Source: Candidatus Saccharimonadota bacterium
GTDB taxonomy: Bacteria; Patescibacteriota; Saccharimonadia; Saccharimonadales; Saccharimonadaceae
Assembly: GCA_017464135.1 (NCBI GenBank)
Contig: JAFUEB010000001.1
Span: 23,383 to 87,382 of the forward strand
Length of the DNA stretch: 64,000 nt
Direction of reading: 5' to 3'
Part shown: positions 10,163 to 20,100 of the stretch, in pieces
Layout: every line of letters starts with the position of its first letter
Numbering within the stretch: position 1 is the first letter of the stretch
Notes under the pieces: model-generated
Database searches by the model: none
What the model saw: the letters and a program-made list of their open reading frames with translations, nothing else
Told to the model about the DNA's origin: nothing
Program-made: the position numbers and the translations under genes

Positions 10163-10190
10163 ATGACCCCCATCCGGGGGCCATTTTTTA
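10163..10190 (+). terminator. Intrinsic terminator of dnaK
   Basis: ATG-CCCCC / GGGGG-CAT stem with loop ATCC, followed by six T (10184-10189). Confidence 0.88.
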
Positions 10191-10218
10191 TTCAATCTAA
10201 ATACGTTATAATAAAGCC

Positions 10219-10656
10219 ATGGAAAACGACAAGCCAGAACGCCCTACTACTCTAAGCCCACTAGTTTCATTTAATACTGTTTTTGTTATTTCAGCCACAA
10301 TATCACTAATATTGCTATTTTTAACTAATAATTTAAATCTCTCAGGAGTCTTTGTCCTTTCTATCATCTTTGTATTTATTTCCGGTTTTCTCACTATAGT
10401 GCTCTGGCTGATTAACTTTTTTGCCTCGCTTAGTCGCATGGATAATATCCTGTTTCGCCACTCATTAGTTTATTGTATCTACGTAATTGCCGCTCCAATC
10501 ATCGGCGGGCTAATACTTTTAATTGCCAATATTACTAACTTCGACTGGCATATTGATCTTTTCCTCGAGGGGCTCGGAATCGCTACATTTGTAATAATTA
10601 ATGTCGCCGGCCTCATCCATCTTGATTTGCTTCGCAAAAAGCAACCCCTTCTCTAA
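10219..10656 (+). CDS. Four-helix membrane protein of unknown function
   Basis: A 145-aa protein with a short polar N-terminus and four hydrophobic segments (about 16-36, 42-66, 82-104, 114-134), ending in a basic tail (RKKQPLL). No family recognised. TATAAT is six nt before the ATG, so it is probably a leaderless, independently transcribed gene lying between the dnaK terminator and the pta operon. Confidence 0.65.
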   Translation: MENDKPERPTTLSPLVSFNTVFVISATISLILLFLTNNLNLSGVFVLSIIFVFISGFLTIVLWLINFFASLSRMDNILFRHSLVYCIYVIAAPIIGGLILLIANITNFDWHIDLFLEGLGIATFVIINVAGLIHLDLLRKKQPLL

Positions 10657-10674
10657 TATGGTATAATATTACTC

Positions 10675-11430
10675 ATGAGAGTTATTATTCCTGAATCAGA
10701 AAATCCTATTATTAAAGAGGCTCTGGTTTCGTTCCCGGACATTGAGGTTGTTCCAGCTCCGGATCTCGAAACTGCCACTGACATGCTCGCTCGTGGCGAA
10801 GCGGATTCGATGGTTTCTGGCCTCGATTATTCCTCGCGTGATGTCCTTCTCGCCTACAAAGCGAAAATTCCTTTAGGTTCCCCATTTTTCTCTAGTTGCT
10901 TTGTCGGCAAAAAAGACGGTAAACGCTTGATTATCGCCGATGGTGGCGTCAATAAAATCCCATCGAAAGAACAACTCTACACTATTGTTGAAGACACCGC
11001 GAGAACCTGCGAAATCTATTTTAAAGAAACTCCGCGCATTGCTATGCTCTCATATTCCACTAAAGGCAGTGGTGGCAAAAACCCTGATCTCGAAAAAATC
11101 TACTACGTTATTGATGAAGTCAAGAAAAACCATCCGGAATGGCGGATTGATGGTGAAATGCAACTTGATGCGGCCATCGACCAACGCGTGGGTGAGAAAA
11201 AAGTCGGGAACTCCGAAGTCGCCGGCCACGCTAATGTCTTAATTACTCCAGACCTAAATTCCGGCAATATATTATATAAGAGCATGGAGCATCTCGGTGG
11301 CTGGACCATGGCTGGCCCAATCATCCAAGGCTTCAACATCCCACTCGCCGATTTCTCTCGTGGCAGCTCTGTCGAAGATGTAATTTTAACCATTGATGTC
11401 ATCGTAAAAATGTTAGAAAGGAACGCCTAA
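10675..11430 (+). CDS. pta: Phosphate acetyltransferase domain protein (short form)
   Basis: A 251-aa protein of the phosphate acetyl/butyryltransferase family. Recognisable segments are AEADSMVSGLDYSSRDVL (cf. the ADAxVAG region), MLSYSTKGSG, DGEMQLDAAI, the NVLITPDLNSGNILYKSMEHLGG stretch given here only by its ends (DLNSGNI), and GPIIQGFNIPLADFSRG at the C-terminus. It interconverts acetyl-CoA and acetyl phosphate. The usual catalytic unit is about 330 aa; this one lacks roughly 70-80 N-terminal residues. TATAAT lies seven nt before the ATG. The stop overlaps the glmM start (TAATG), giving an operon. Confidence 0.87.
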   Translation: MRVIIPESENPIIKEALVSFPDIEVVPAPDLETATDMLARGEADSMVSGLDYSSRDVLLAYKAKIPLGSPFFSSCFVGKKDGKRLIIADGGVNKIPSKEQLYTIVEDTARTCEIYFKETPRIAMLSYSTKGSGGKNPDLEKIYYVIDEVKKNHPEWRIDGEMQLDAAIDQRVGEKKVGNSEVAGHANVLITPDLNSGNILYKSMEHLGGWTMAGPIIQGFNIPLADFSRGSSVEDVILTIDVIVKMLERNA

Positions 11431-12749
11431 TGAAATATTTTGGTACCGACGGTATTCGTCAAAAAGCCGACCAGTTCACTCCAGAATTTCTTTTCAAAAT
11501 CGCTCGTGGCCTCATTGACTACGCCGGCGATGAAATTAAGGTTTTAATTGGTGGCGACACTCGTGAATCTTCCGAATGGATTATTCGTGACCTCGAAATT
11601 GCCTTTGAAAACCTAGGTGTTGAGTATTCCACTATCGACGTACTCCCAACTCCTGGTATTAATTATTGTTTCTACCAAATGGGTTTTGATTTTGCCGTCG
11701 ACGTCACTGCTTCTCATAACCCGTATGTTGATAATGGCATCAAAATTTTCGAACGCGGCAAAGCTTCCGGCACTAAACTTTCTGAAGCCGGTTGTAATGC
11801 CATCGAAGCCGAACTTGATAAAGAGTCGTTCTTCTATGACCCGGGTCCAGGCACCTTTCGCGAAAGTCTTCACGACGATGCTCTCGATCTCTACAAATCA
11901 CATTTAAAGGATTATCTCGGTGAAGTAAGCTTCAACGGTCTTCACATTGGCATGGATTGCGCCAATGGTGCCACCAGCGTTGTCAATAAATCCATTTTTG
12001 AAGCGCTTGGTGCCAAGGTTGAACTCATCAACGCCGACTCAAGCTACGGCACTGGCATCAATCACGACTGTGGCAGCACACATCTCGAGAAGCTCCAAGA
12101 TTTAGTTAAAAAAGAAAAACTCGATTTTGGCGTTGCCTTTGATGGTGACGGCGATCGCTGTTTACTTGTAAATCACGAAGGCGAAGTCGTCGATGGTGAC
12201 GAGATTATTGCAATCCTTGCAAATCACTTGAAACTCGATAAAATCGCGATTACCGTAATGGCAAACCAAGGTCTCTTAAACTGGGCCAAGGACAACAACA
12301 TCCACGCCGAAATCACTGCCGTGGGTGACTCCAACGTGGCAGCTGCTATGCGCGAAAAGGATATTAAAATCGGTGGCGAACAATCCGGCCACATCATCCT
12401 CCCAGGCGAAGCCACCGGCGACGGCATGCTCACCGCTCTCATGATTACAAAGGTTGCTGCTGAAACTAAGAAATCCCTAAAAGGTCTTGCATCCATCATG
12501 ACTAAATTCCCACAAATCATTCTAAACATGGACGCTACGCCAGAGCAAAAGAAAGCCTTGAAAGAAAAAGACGAAGCCAAGAATCTTCTTCTAGAATTCA
12601 ATCAGAAACTTGAATCCGTCGAAGGTCGTTTGCTCGTTCGTCCATCCGGCACCGAAAATCTCATCCGCATCACCATGTGGGGCAACGACGCTGATGCAAT
12701 TGATGAGCTCGCCCACGAATTAAAAACTAAATTAGGAGAAGTCTTATGA
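11430..12749 (+). CDS. glmM: Phosphoglucosamine mutase GlmM
   Basis: A 439-aa alpha-D-phosphohexomutase starting MKYFGTDGIRQKA, as in GlmM. The phosphoserine loop is TASHNPYVDNG with catalytic Ser95. The Mg-binding loop is DGDGDR (238-243), the sugar-binding loop is GGEQSGH and the phosphate-binding loop is RPSGTENLIRI. It converts glucosamine-6-P to glucosamine-1-P for UDP-GlcNAc and peptidoglycan; glmS for the preceding step is in the same window at 21.9 kb. It overlaps pta by one base and the GNAT gene by four (ATGA), so it is the middle gene of a coupled operon. Confidence 0.92.
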   Translation: MKYFGTDGIRQKADQFTPEFLFKIARGLIDYAGDEIKVLIGGDTRESSEWIIRDLEIAFENLGVEYSTIDVLPTPGINYCFYQMGFDFAVDVTASHNPYVDNGIKIFERGKASGTKLSEAGCNAIEAELDKESFFYDPGPGTFRESLHDDALDLYKSHLKDYLGEVSFNGLHIGMDCANGATSVVNKSIFEALGAKVELINADSSYGTGINHDCGSTHLEKLQDLVKKEKLDFGVAFDGDGDRCLLVNHEGEVVDGDEIIAILANHLKLDKIAITVMANQGLLNWAKDNNIHAEITAVGDSNVAAAMREKDIKIGGEQSGHIILPGEATGDGMLTALMITKVAAETKKSLKGLASIMTKFPQIILNMDATPEQKKALKEKDEAKNLLLEFNQKLESVEGRLLVRPSGTENLIRITMWGNDADAIDELAHELKTKLGEVL

Positions 12750-13183
12750 TTGTCAAACCACTCGATCACTACACACCAGAAATCGCGAACCGTGTACGTG
12801 AATTACTAATTCAATTATCAAGAAGTGGCAAAGACAAAGGCGAAATTCCAGAAGACTGGTTTAACGATATCATCAATTCCCCATGGCACGATTTACTCAT
12901 CGCCGAAGAAGATGGCAAGATTCTTGGCATTGCAAGTGTCTCGGTCACCATGGGCCCTGGCATCCGCAAGAACGCCTACCTCGAAGATTTTGTCACCGAT
13001 TCAGAAGTCCGTGGCAAAGGTGTTGGCTCCGCCATTTGGAATGCTTACGAAACTTGGGCTAGAGAAAAAGGCTGCAAAAACCTAGAATTCACTTGCGGTC
13101 ACGGCCGTGAAAAATCCCAAGAGTTTTACAAGCATCACGGTGCCGAAGTCTACGATACTAATTTTTTCCGAAAGGCATTATAG
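12746..13183 (+). CDS. GNAT-family N-acetyltransferase
   Basis: A 145-aa GCN5-related acetyltransferase. Motif A for acetyl-CoA pyrophosphate binding is VRGKGVGSAIW (about 92-102), preceded by the beta strand AYLEDFVTDSE; the late motif is EFYKHHGAEVY. The acceptor is unknown; position right after glmM (ATGA overlap) raises acetylation of glucosamine-1-P or another amino sugar as a possibility, since the usual GlmU acetyltransferase has a different fold. The 3' end overlaps the converging polymerase gene by 26 nt. Confidence 0.85.
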   Translation: MIVKPLDHYTPEIANRVRELLIQLSRSGKDKGEIPEDWFNDIINSPWHDLLIAEEDGKILGIASVSVTMGPGIRKNAYLEDFVTDSEVRGKGVGSAIWNAYETWAREKGCKNLEFTCGHGREKSQEFYKHHGAEVYDTNFFRKAL

Positions 13184-14573
13184 CCGGAATCAAATATAAG
13201 TGAATCACATTTGGAAGCCCTGCGAAGAATAGCAGGGTTATTCCATATCCCACCAGAACCGTCGAGATTAATTCAAAGTGTTTCGATTTCTTCAAAGAAT
13301 TAAACACCATCACGCCCGTCAGCCCCAAAATCGCGATCCCAACCAAACCAGTTTCAAGCAGCAAGCTCACATATTCATTTTGCACGATTTCCTTCGGCCA
13401 ATCCGTATTACCAGCATCATACATTGCCTGTCCGGCGCCACCTACACCCACACCAAACAGAATCGTAGTTGGGTCCTTCGCCCAGGTCTTAATTGCTGCG
13501 CCCGTGAGTTGCATTCTAATATTCGTTGAATCTTCTACATAGCCATCAAAAGTTGATGTGACTAGCGTTCCATTTGGTTTCGACGCTGCATCTGGATCCG
13601 GTGGCAAAGTATCAGCCGGATCACCCTCGATTATTGTCCCGTCTACCACCGTCGCACCGGCATTATTATTGTCCTTTGGCCTAACATCAATAATTCCAAG
13701 TGACAAATGGTTTAGAACTTTCGCTACACCAGACATGTAAGTATCACTCGTTGGTGACACTGCCGCCATAATCCCCTGCAAATTCAAAGTAAAAATAAAG
13801 GCGAGAATAATTACTGGCCACAAAAACATCGCTTTAAGTTTTTTCGTCTTCACAATCTGCATCACTGTATAGAAAATCATCGCGACCATCACGGCATAAA
13901 TTGCTCCGCGCGAAAATGTTAAGAATAATCCACATAGAAACACAAAGAATAGTATCATCGTCTTCTTCGAATGGTTTTTCAGCATGAACAAACCGGACAT
14001 AATTGTTGGCGCGAGTAGCAAGTTTCCCATAAATTGCGGTTCAATCGCAAAGCCATTTGGATGTGGGAAGCCAAACGTCGTCGACACACATCCCTCACAC
14101 ATTAATGAGCATTCTCTCGGCACACCCACAAGATCTAAGATACATTGCAGTACGCACCAACCCACTACTGCAAGCGAGCTACCGATAAAAATTTTCCACA
14201 GCTTCTGCCAAAACTTTTTTTCCGCCACTTCTTCGCGCAGTAGATAAAAAGATAGCGCCGCAAAGAAAATCATCCACACCACGCCAACCGTGAGCAAACC
14301 ACGCACGCGGTTCGCCGACCACAGCAAACTTAAACTCGCAAAAATCGGAAACAAGAAATACTGCCATTTCGAAAACACTTCACTAATCATTTTTCTTTTA
14401 ATAATTAAAACTAGCGCCGTCACATCAAACACCGCGAGCCAAATTAACGGCAAATTGATTTCAAAATACATCGACTCGTTCGTACCAAACGAAATCAGTG
14501 GATAATACGAAAAATAAAGCATCGCCGGCAATATATATAATAATATACGGTAAAACTTACTTCTTTCTCTCAT
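13158..14573 (-). CDS. O-antigen ligase/polymerase-like membrane protein
   Basis: A 471-aa protein with about 10-12 helices and one large extracytoplasmic loop (about residues 275-375, rich in Asp, Asn and Thr), the layout of the Wzy/WaaL family. FLTFSRGAIYAVM is the typical Wzy_C core motif. It would polymerise or ligate lipid-linked glycan on the outer face of the membrane. It is the third gene of a sugar-transferase, GT4, ligase operon; its start overlaps the GT4 gene by 17 nt. Confidence 0.85.
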   Translation of the reverse strand: MRERSKFYRILLYILPAMLYFSYYPLISFGTNESMYFEINLPLIWLAVFDVTALVLIIKRKMISEVFSKWQYFLFPIFASLSLLWSANRVRGLLTVGVVWMIFFAALSFYLLREEVAEKKFWQKLWKIFIGSSLAVVGWCVLQCILDLVGVPRECSLMCEGCVSTTFGFPHPNGFAIEPQFMGNLLLAPTIMSGLFMLKNHSKKTMILFFVFLCGLFLTFSRGAIYAVMVAMIFYTVMQIVKTKKLKAMFLWPVIILAFIFTLNLQGIMAAVSPTSDTYMSGVAKVLNHLSLGIIDVRPKDNNNAGATVVDGTIIEGDPADTLPPDPDAASKPNGTLVTSTFDGYVEDSTNIRMQLTGAAIKTWAKDPTTILFGVGVGGAGQAMYDAGNTDWPKEIVQNEYVSLLLETGLVGIAILGLTGVMVFNSLKKSKHFELISTVLVGYGITLLFFAGLPNVIHLYLIPAIMPFGKN

Positions 14574-15663
14574 TCAAACACTCCTTCGCATAATCTGTGA
14601 GTTCCTTATCAAATCTCTTCCCACTAAATCCGTCTGCTGTTTTGTTCACTTCCTTACGATCGAATTTTATTTTCTCAAATTCATTAATTGCGTCCACCAG
14701 TGAACTCACGGTTTGCTTATCAAACAAAAGTCCATTCTTTTTATCAAACACATAATCCTTCGCCCCACCTTCCCTAAACGCAATCACCGGACACCCTGTC
14801 GCGAGCGCCTCAACCGGCGCAATCCCAAACGGTTCCATGCTCGGGAACAGATATCCTTTCGCATGCGACAAATAATTCTTTAACTCCTTTTTGTCCATCA
14901 GTGGCAAAAACTTCACTAGTGGGGAATCACCCGCCATCTTCACCAAGTTCTTATGTTCCGGTCCCTCACCGATTACCAGTAATTTCCTGTTTGCTTTGAG
15001 ACATGCTTTTACGGCGAGATCCAGTTTCTTCCAAGTCACCTGGCGCGAAGTCACAATGTAATAATCATGAGCCTCACCAAATTCTTTTACTTTGAAGTCA
15101 TCCACTTCTACCGGCGGATGCACCACCACTGCATCGCGTTTGTAATACTTCTTAATCAAATCTTTCGCATAATCCGAAATCGTTACAAAATAATCTACAT
15201 CCTGCGCCGCCTTAAAATCTTTTTTGCGAAGTGGCTTCACGAGTAGTTTAAAGAAGAATCTCACGAGCGGATTCAAAATCCCAAATCCCGGATTCTCCAC
15301 GTATTCATCATACATCTGCCAATAATACTGCGTCGGTACATGGCAATACGAAATGTGAATCCCATTTGGCGCCTTTACTGCTTTCGCTTCTGCACCCGTC
15401 ACCGAAATCACTAAATCATACTCCGAAAGTTTCAAATGCGAAAACCATCTCTGCCGAAACACGCCAAGAAATCGACGTAGGCATGACGGAAAAATCTGTA
15501 ACCATCCAGTCCTTACATCCGCATCCTTAAACCAATCAATTCCCTTTGGGTTATATTTCGAAGTATAGATCGGCGCATCCGGATAAAGTTTATGAACGGC
15601 AAGTAAAACCTTCTCCGCACCACCCACATTTGTTAGCCAATCACAAACAATCGCAACTTTCAT
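14557..15663 (-). CDS. GT4 glycosyltransferase (GT-B fold)
   Basis: A 368-aa protein. The N-terminal Rossmann domain begins MKVAIVCDWLTNVGGAEKVL, with the glycine-rich loop of group 1 glycosyltransferases. The C-terminal donor domain has VIGEGPEHKNL and FPSMEPFGIAPVEALATGCPV, the E-x7-E signature of GT4. It transfers a sugar, often mannose or glucose, to a lipid-linked acceptor on the cytoplasmic side. It overlaps the priming transferase gene by four nt (ATGA) and the downstream ligase by 17 nt. Confidence 0.92.
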   Translation of the reverse strand: MKVAIVCDWLTNVGGAEKVLLAVHKLYPDAPIYTSKYNPKGIDWFKDADVRTGWLQIFPSCLRRFLGVFRQRWFSHLKLSEYDLVISVTGAEAKAVKAPNGIHISYCHVPTQYYWQMYDEYVENPGFGILNPLVRFFFKLLVKPLRKKDFKAAQDVDYFVTISDYAKDLIKKYYKRDAVVVHPPVEVDDFKVKEFGEAHDYYIVTSRQVTWKKLDLAVKACLKANRKLLVIGEGPEHKNLVKMAGDSPLVKFLPLMDKKELKNYLSHAKGYLFPSMEPFGIAPVEALATGCPVIAFREGGAKDYVFDKKNGLLFDKQTVSSLVDAINEFEKIKFDRKEVNKTADGFSGKRFDKELTDYAKECLNERKK

Positions 15664-17084
15664 TTTGCACCGTCTCGCTTGATTACCGACACAATCGTTC
15701 TAAAGAAAATCTGAGTATCAAGCATCAACGACCAGTTCATCACGTAATAAATATCGAGAGCTCTACGTTCTTCAAATGAAATATCACGTCTACCAGACAC
15801 CTGCGCAAAACCCGTCAAACCAGATTTCACTGTAAGTAGTAACGACCGATCACCATAATCACGTAACTCACCCGGAAGTAGAGCCCGCGGTCCAATTAAA
15901 GAAATATCACCCTTCAAAATATTCACGAGCTGCGGAAGTTCGTCGAGTGAGGTCTTTCGGATAAATCTACCGAACTTCGTAATTCTCGGATCGTCCTTTA
16001 AGAAATCGCCATTCTTGCGATATTTTTTAATTAGCTCTGGCTTCCCCATTTTAATAAACGCTTCTTCCGGCGTCATGCCACTATATTCCGTCTTCATTGA
16101 ACGGAATTTGTAGCACTTAAATTTACGATTAAATTGTGTCAGTCTTTCGTCTGCATAAATCGCTTTATGTTTTACATCCGAAAGTTTGATTATGAGCCAA
16201 ATAATCAGCATCGGAATCGCACCAATGATTAATCCAATGAGCGATAACACGATATCGCAAATCCTTTTTACTACCGCTGCACCACCCGTGAGTGGTGTGA
16301 GTTTCACCAACACCGCTGGCGTATTCCCCACGAGTTCCAGTTCGCCAAAGTGTGACGACAAAGCCGTTTCAGAAGGTACGAAATAATATAATAAATGCTG
16401 ATTAATTGCCTGACGATATACATATTCCGTCGATTTCTCATCCGTCTGAAAGACCACATCTGGCTTTGCCCGACGAAGTGCATCTTTAAGTGACGAGTAC
16501 TGTTTACCGCGTAAATCCTCTGGAATATATTTTCTCGCCGACACTACACCCACTAGTCTATACCCACTTTCTGGCGAAGACGAAATATAGTTCGCGAGAT
16601 ATTCCGTATTCTTATTGTTACCAATAATCACCACGCGTTTTGTGCCATAATCCCGTTTAAAGATTTGTCTCACGATTAGCCGCATCAACATCCGTTCTAT
16701 TACTAGAAATACGAATGACAAGAATACGGACATGAGCGCCACGACTCTCACCGGGAATAAATTGTTGCTTGTAAAGAAATCGTAAACGATGAGCGCTGCC
16801 ACGCTTAAAATTGCTGCAAGAATTAATCTTCCCACCTCCGGCAGTCTTGACTTGCCTAGGAACACTGACTTCTTATACAGCCCAAGTGCCGCGAGAATCA
16901 CAATCAAAAATGGAATCACCCACAAAATTTCTAACGTAAAAATCAAAAGCTGCGAATTAAACTCGTACGGACGCGGATCTACGTGCACACGGATGAAGTA
17001 TGCCATCGCAAAAGACAGCACCAGCGCCACTGCATCACCAATAATTAAACAAACTCTCAGAATATAATCGGACTTTTTCCGCAT
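15660..17084 (-). CDS. Polyprenyl glycosylphosphotransferase (priming sugar transferase)
   Basis: A 474-aa protein. Four or five N-terminal helices are followed by a CoA-binding-like Rossmann segment (about 145-250, VVIIGNNKNTEYLANYI), another helix, and the C-terminal catalytic domain of the WbaP/WcaJ family: CYKFRSMKTE, FIRKTSLDELPQLVNILKG and SLIGPRALLPGE. It loads the first sugar phosphate onto undecaprenyl phosphate, starting surface-glycan synthesis. TATAAT six nt before the ATG indicates a leaderless operon mRNA covering this gene, the GT4 and the ligase. Confidence 0.93.
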   Translation of the reverse strand: MRKKSDYILRVCLIIGDAVALVLSFAMAYFIRVHVDPRPYEFNSQLLIFTLEILWVIPFLIVILAALGLYKKSVFLGKSRLPEVGRLILAAILSVAALIVYDFFTSNNLFPVRVVALMSVFLSFVFLVIERMLMRLIVRQIFKRDYGTKRVVIIGNNKNTEYLANYISSSPESGYRLVGVVSARKYIPEDLRGKQYSSLKDALRRAKPDVVFQTDEKSTEYVYRQAINQHLLYYFVPSETALSSHFGELELVGNTPAVLVKLTPLTGGAAVVKRICDIVLSLIGLIIGAIPMLIIWLIIKLSDVKHKAIYADERLTQFNRKFKCYKFRSMKTEYSGMTPEEAFIKMGKPELIKKYRKNGDFLKDDPRITKFGRFIRKTSLDELPQLVNILKGDISLIGPRALLPGELRDYGDRSLLLTVKSGLTGFAQVSGRRDISFEERRALDIYYVMNWSLMLDTQIFFRTIVSVIKRDGAK

Positions 17085-17108
17085 ATATTAATTATAGCAT
17101 TTTATCTG

Positions 17109-20100
17109 TTACTGTTGCAAATCCAGCGTCAAATTGTTCGAGATGTGATAGACATTGTTATTGATAAACACCACCGGCTCAATCTCGTAATTACCGCTCA
17201 TCGTCACATAGACCGGAATTCTGACTTGATTGCTCTTGTAACGATCAGATAGCATGATGCTCACATATTCATTATTGTTCTTAATGAGATAGAGGCCATC
17301 CGCACTGTTCAGTGTCGCCGAATATTTCAAGCTCGATGGCAGTGCCAAGTTAATCGTACCATTCCTTGCTTCCCCAACCAGCTTCGTAATATCAATCACG
17401 AGCGTCGAAGTACCACCGACTTTCTTGTTGCCCTCAAAACTAATCGAAATGTCGTTTAAGTAGTCGTCACCAAGTTCCGAAATCCTACCTTGGTAATAAT
17501 ACGTTGCAAGCAAGTTATCCGACGATGGATTAAACTTGATGTCTTTTAATTCATCCATATAGAAGACTCGCTTCTCAATCTTAAGCGGCAAGATATCTAC
17601 ATTCTCTGTCGAACCGTTAGTCGAAATCGCCACTGATTCCTTCTGTGACAAATCAGTTTCGTTATTTTCAAAGAACGAGATTAAGGCATACTCCAAGTAA
17701 TCCGCCGCTGAGTCAATCGCTATCACGGCATCAATCTTCTCGGCTGCCTTTTCCTTGTTAATGAAGGTCGCGAGGACCGCTGCAAGATCCGCCACATCAT
17801 CAGTTAAGAAATCATCATAGAATAGTTTCGCGCTGTCGTAATCACCGAGGAAGGCAAATGCAATACCAATTTTCACTCTTTCTTCATTTGTAAGTCCTGC
17901 CGTCTTAGCCACTTCCTTTAATTCAAGTAACACCGGTTCCCTAAAGCTTGCCAGTACTAACAGTTTATTGATAATCGTCGGTGTATCGTCCTTGAGGTCT
18001 AAGCTATAATTGGCCGCCTTCAGTTTGAAGTAATCTGGCATGTAGTAATTCGTGAGCGCCGTCAGTACATAGTCACCCGCTGCATTCTCGAGCGGCTTCA
18101 GCAAGCCATCCGATAACAAGTATCCACTAAGGTTCGGAGTTTGGCTCGATGTAATTTCATCGTAATACTTGTCACTATATTCAAATGACTTATAGTAAGC
18201 AACTTGTGTATCGAGGCGTGAAGTCAAATTCGAACGAATGAACTTAAGATACTTTAGATACGTTCTCGTATTTTTGTTGTAAATCTCGACAATCACTGGG
18301 TTCTTGACTGGCGTCACCGTCGTTCCATTCGAAAGCCCAACTTCCTTCTTAATCGAAATTTCTTGCGTCGTCTCGACCACCCTTAATTTAAAGGCCATCT
18401 TGTCTTCATTGCCCGCCGAATCACGTCCCTCAATTCTAACTGTATATTCGCCGAGTTCCAGTTTGCCAAAGTTCGCAAACACATTCTGCCCTGGTTTACC
18501 GGAAGCCGTGATTGTTTTATCAATTCCATCAATCGTAAATGTGAAATCGATCTTATCGCCACCGGCCACTATCGCATTAGCGTTTAGTACCACATCGTCA
18601 GTATTCTTGGCACTCTTTGGCATCACTGTCGAAATCGACAGTGGCAAATACGAAGCAACCTTCGTTGTACCAACACCAGCATTAATCACGTCGCTCACTT
18701 CCACTGCATGGACCGTAATGCGGAAAGAAGTAATCGAATCGTTGAGTTTAAATTCAAACTCACCCTCACCATTATTAATCGTTCTTTCCTCAAAGAATAA
18801 TGTGTCACCAAAGTCATATCGGTATCCAGTTGCTGCACCAAGTCCAGCATCAGTACCGTTTAACTCGAAGTCCGTAAATGTCGACATCGAATACAATTTC
18901 AATTTTTTATTTACGTAGAGACTATTCAAAAGATCCGTCTGATCATCATCAGCATTAAAGATCGCTTCATTCACTACCGAGAGATTCACTCTGGCCTTGT
19001 CCGGTTTACTACCATCTTTTCTTTCAACTACAATCTTCGCTTTTACCGTATCACCCGGCTCATATGATTCTTTTTCCGGGGTCACCTTCACCGTCAATTC
19101 TGAATCCGAATGTCTGTAATCTTTATAGCTTGGCATCACGCGATAGAATTTACCATTCATGAAATATGCACCAGCAATCTCAGAGCCCGGATACATATTT
19201 AGGTCAAACTCTAGTTCGTATTCATCTTCATTGAACATATTCGAGCTGACAATGTTTTCTTTGAATGCAATCACGAGCACAGTGCCTTCATTACTCACTT
19301 TTTGACCCGTCGCATCATAAAGACCTAACTTCAGTTTGTCGCCAACCGAATAATTATATTGCGGATAATAAGCATTTGTTTCTTCCGCATAGTTATAATC
19401 CTTCAAGCCAAAGCGATACAAATTGTAAGCCCACGACAAACCATTGCCATAATATGAAGAATAGTCATTTAGCGTATTCGAATGCTTCTTTGCAGCGGGC
19501 GAAGTGTTACCATAATAATTCTGGTAATAAGTCACCTGTCCAGAATAAGCCGGCCTGCCCTTCGCATCCGTCGCCGACACTATGGCATAGTATCGATATT
19601 GCTTGTTCTCCGTTGGTTCCAAATAGTCCGTCGGATAGCTAAACGAGGCAGCGCCATTTTCAAACGTTACGTCATACACGCCAATTTGTTGATCAGCAAT
19701 ATTATATCTGTAAGTTGGCGATGTTTCCTTCGTATAAGGATTATAATATGTGCCAGTTTGAATTCGTTCCGTCATGGCTACATGAATATAAACTTTACCT
19801 GGGCCAGAATAGTTTGACGTCTCAAGATTCTTATAACCGTAACCCGTCCTCACATTTTTAGTTAAATCGAGAACTTTAGCCGCAAAATCTAGTTTCTTCG
19901 CTTCACTATCATGTTTAGTCGTGAAAGTCAGATTATTCTTAAACACATAGAAATCTACGTTCGTATCATATTTATTATATTCAACGCCAGCCGCTTTAAT
20001 ATGGAAATACCTAGCTTCAATATTTGAAGTGTTTGATTGCGTTGCCGTTACCTGAGTCGTTGGAATGCTAAACGAAGTTATCCCTTGCCCATCTGTCGTG

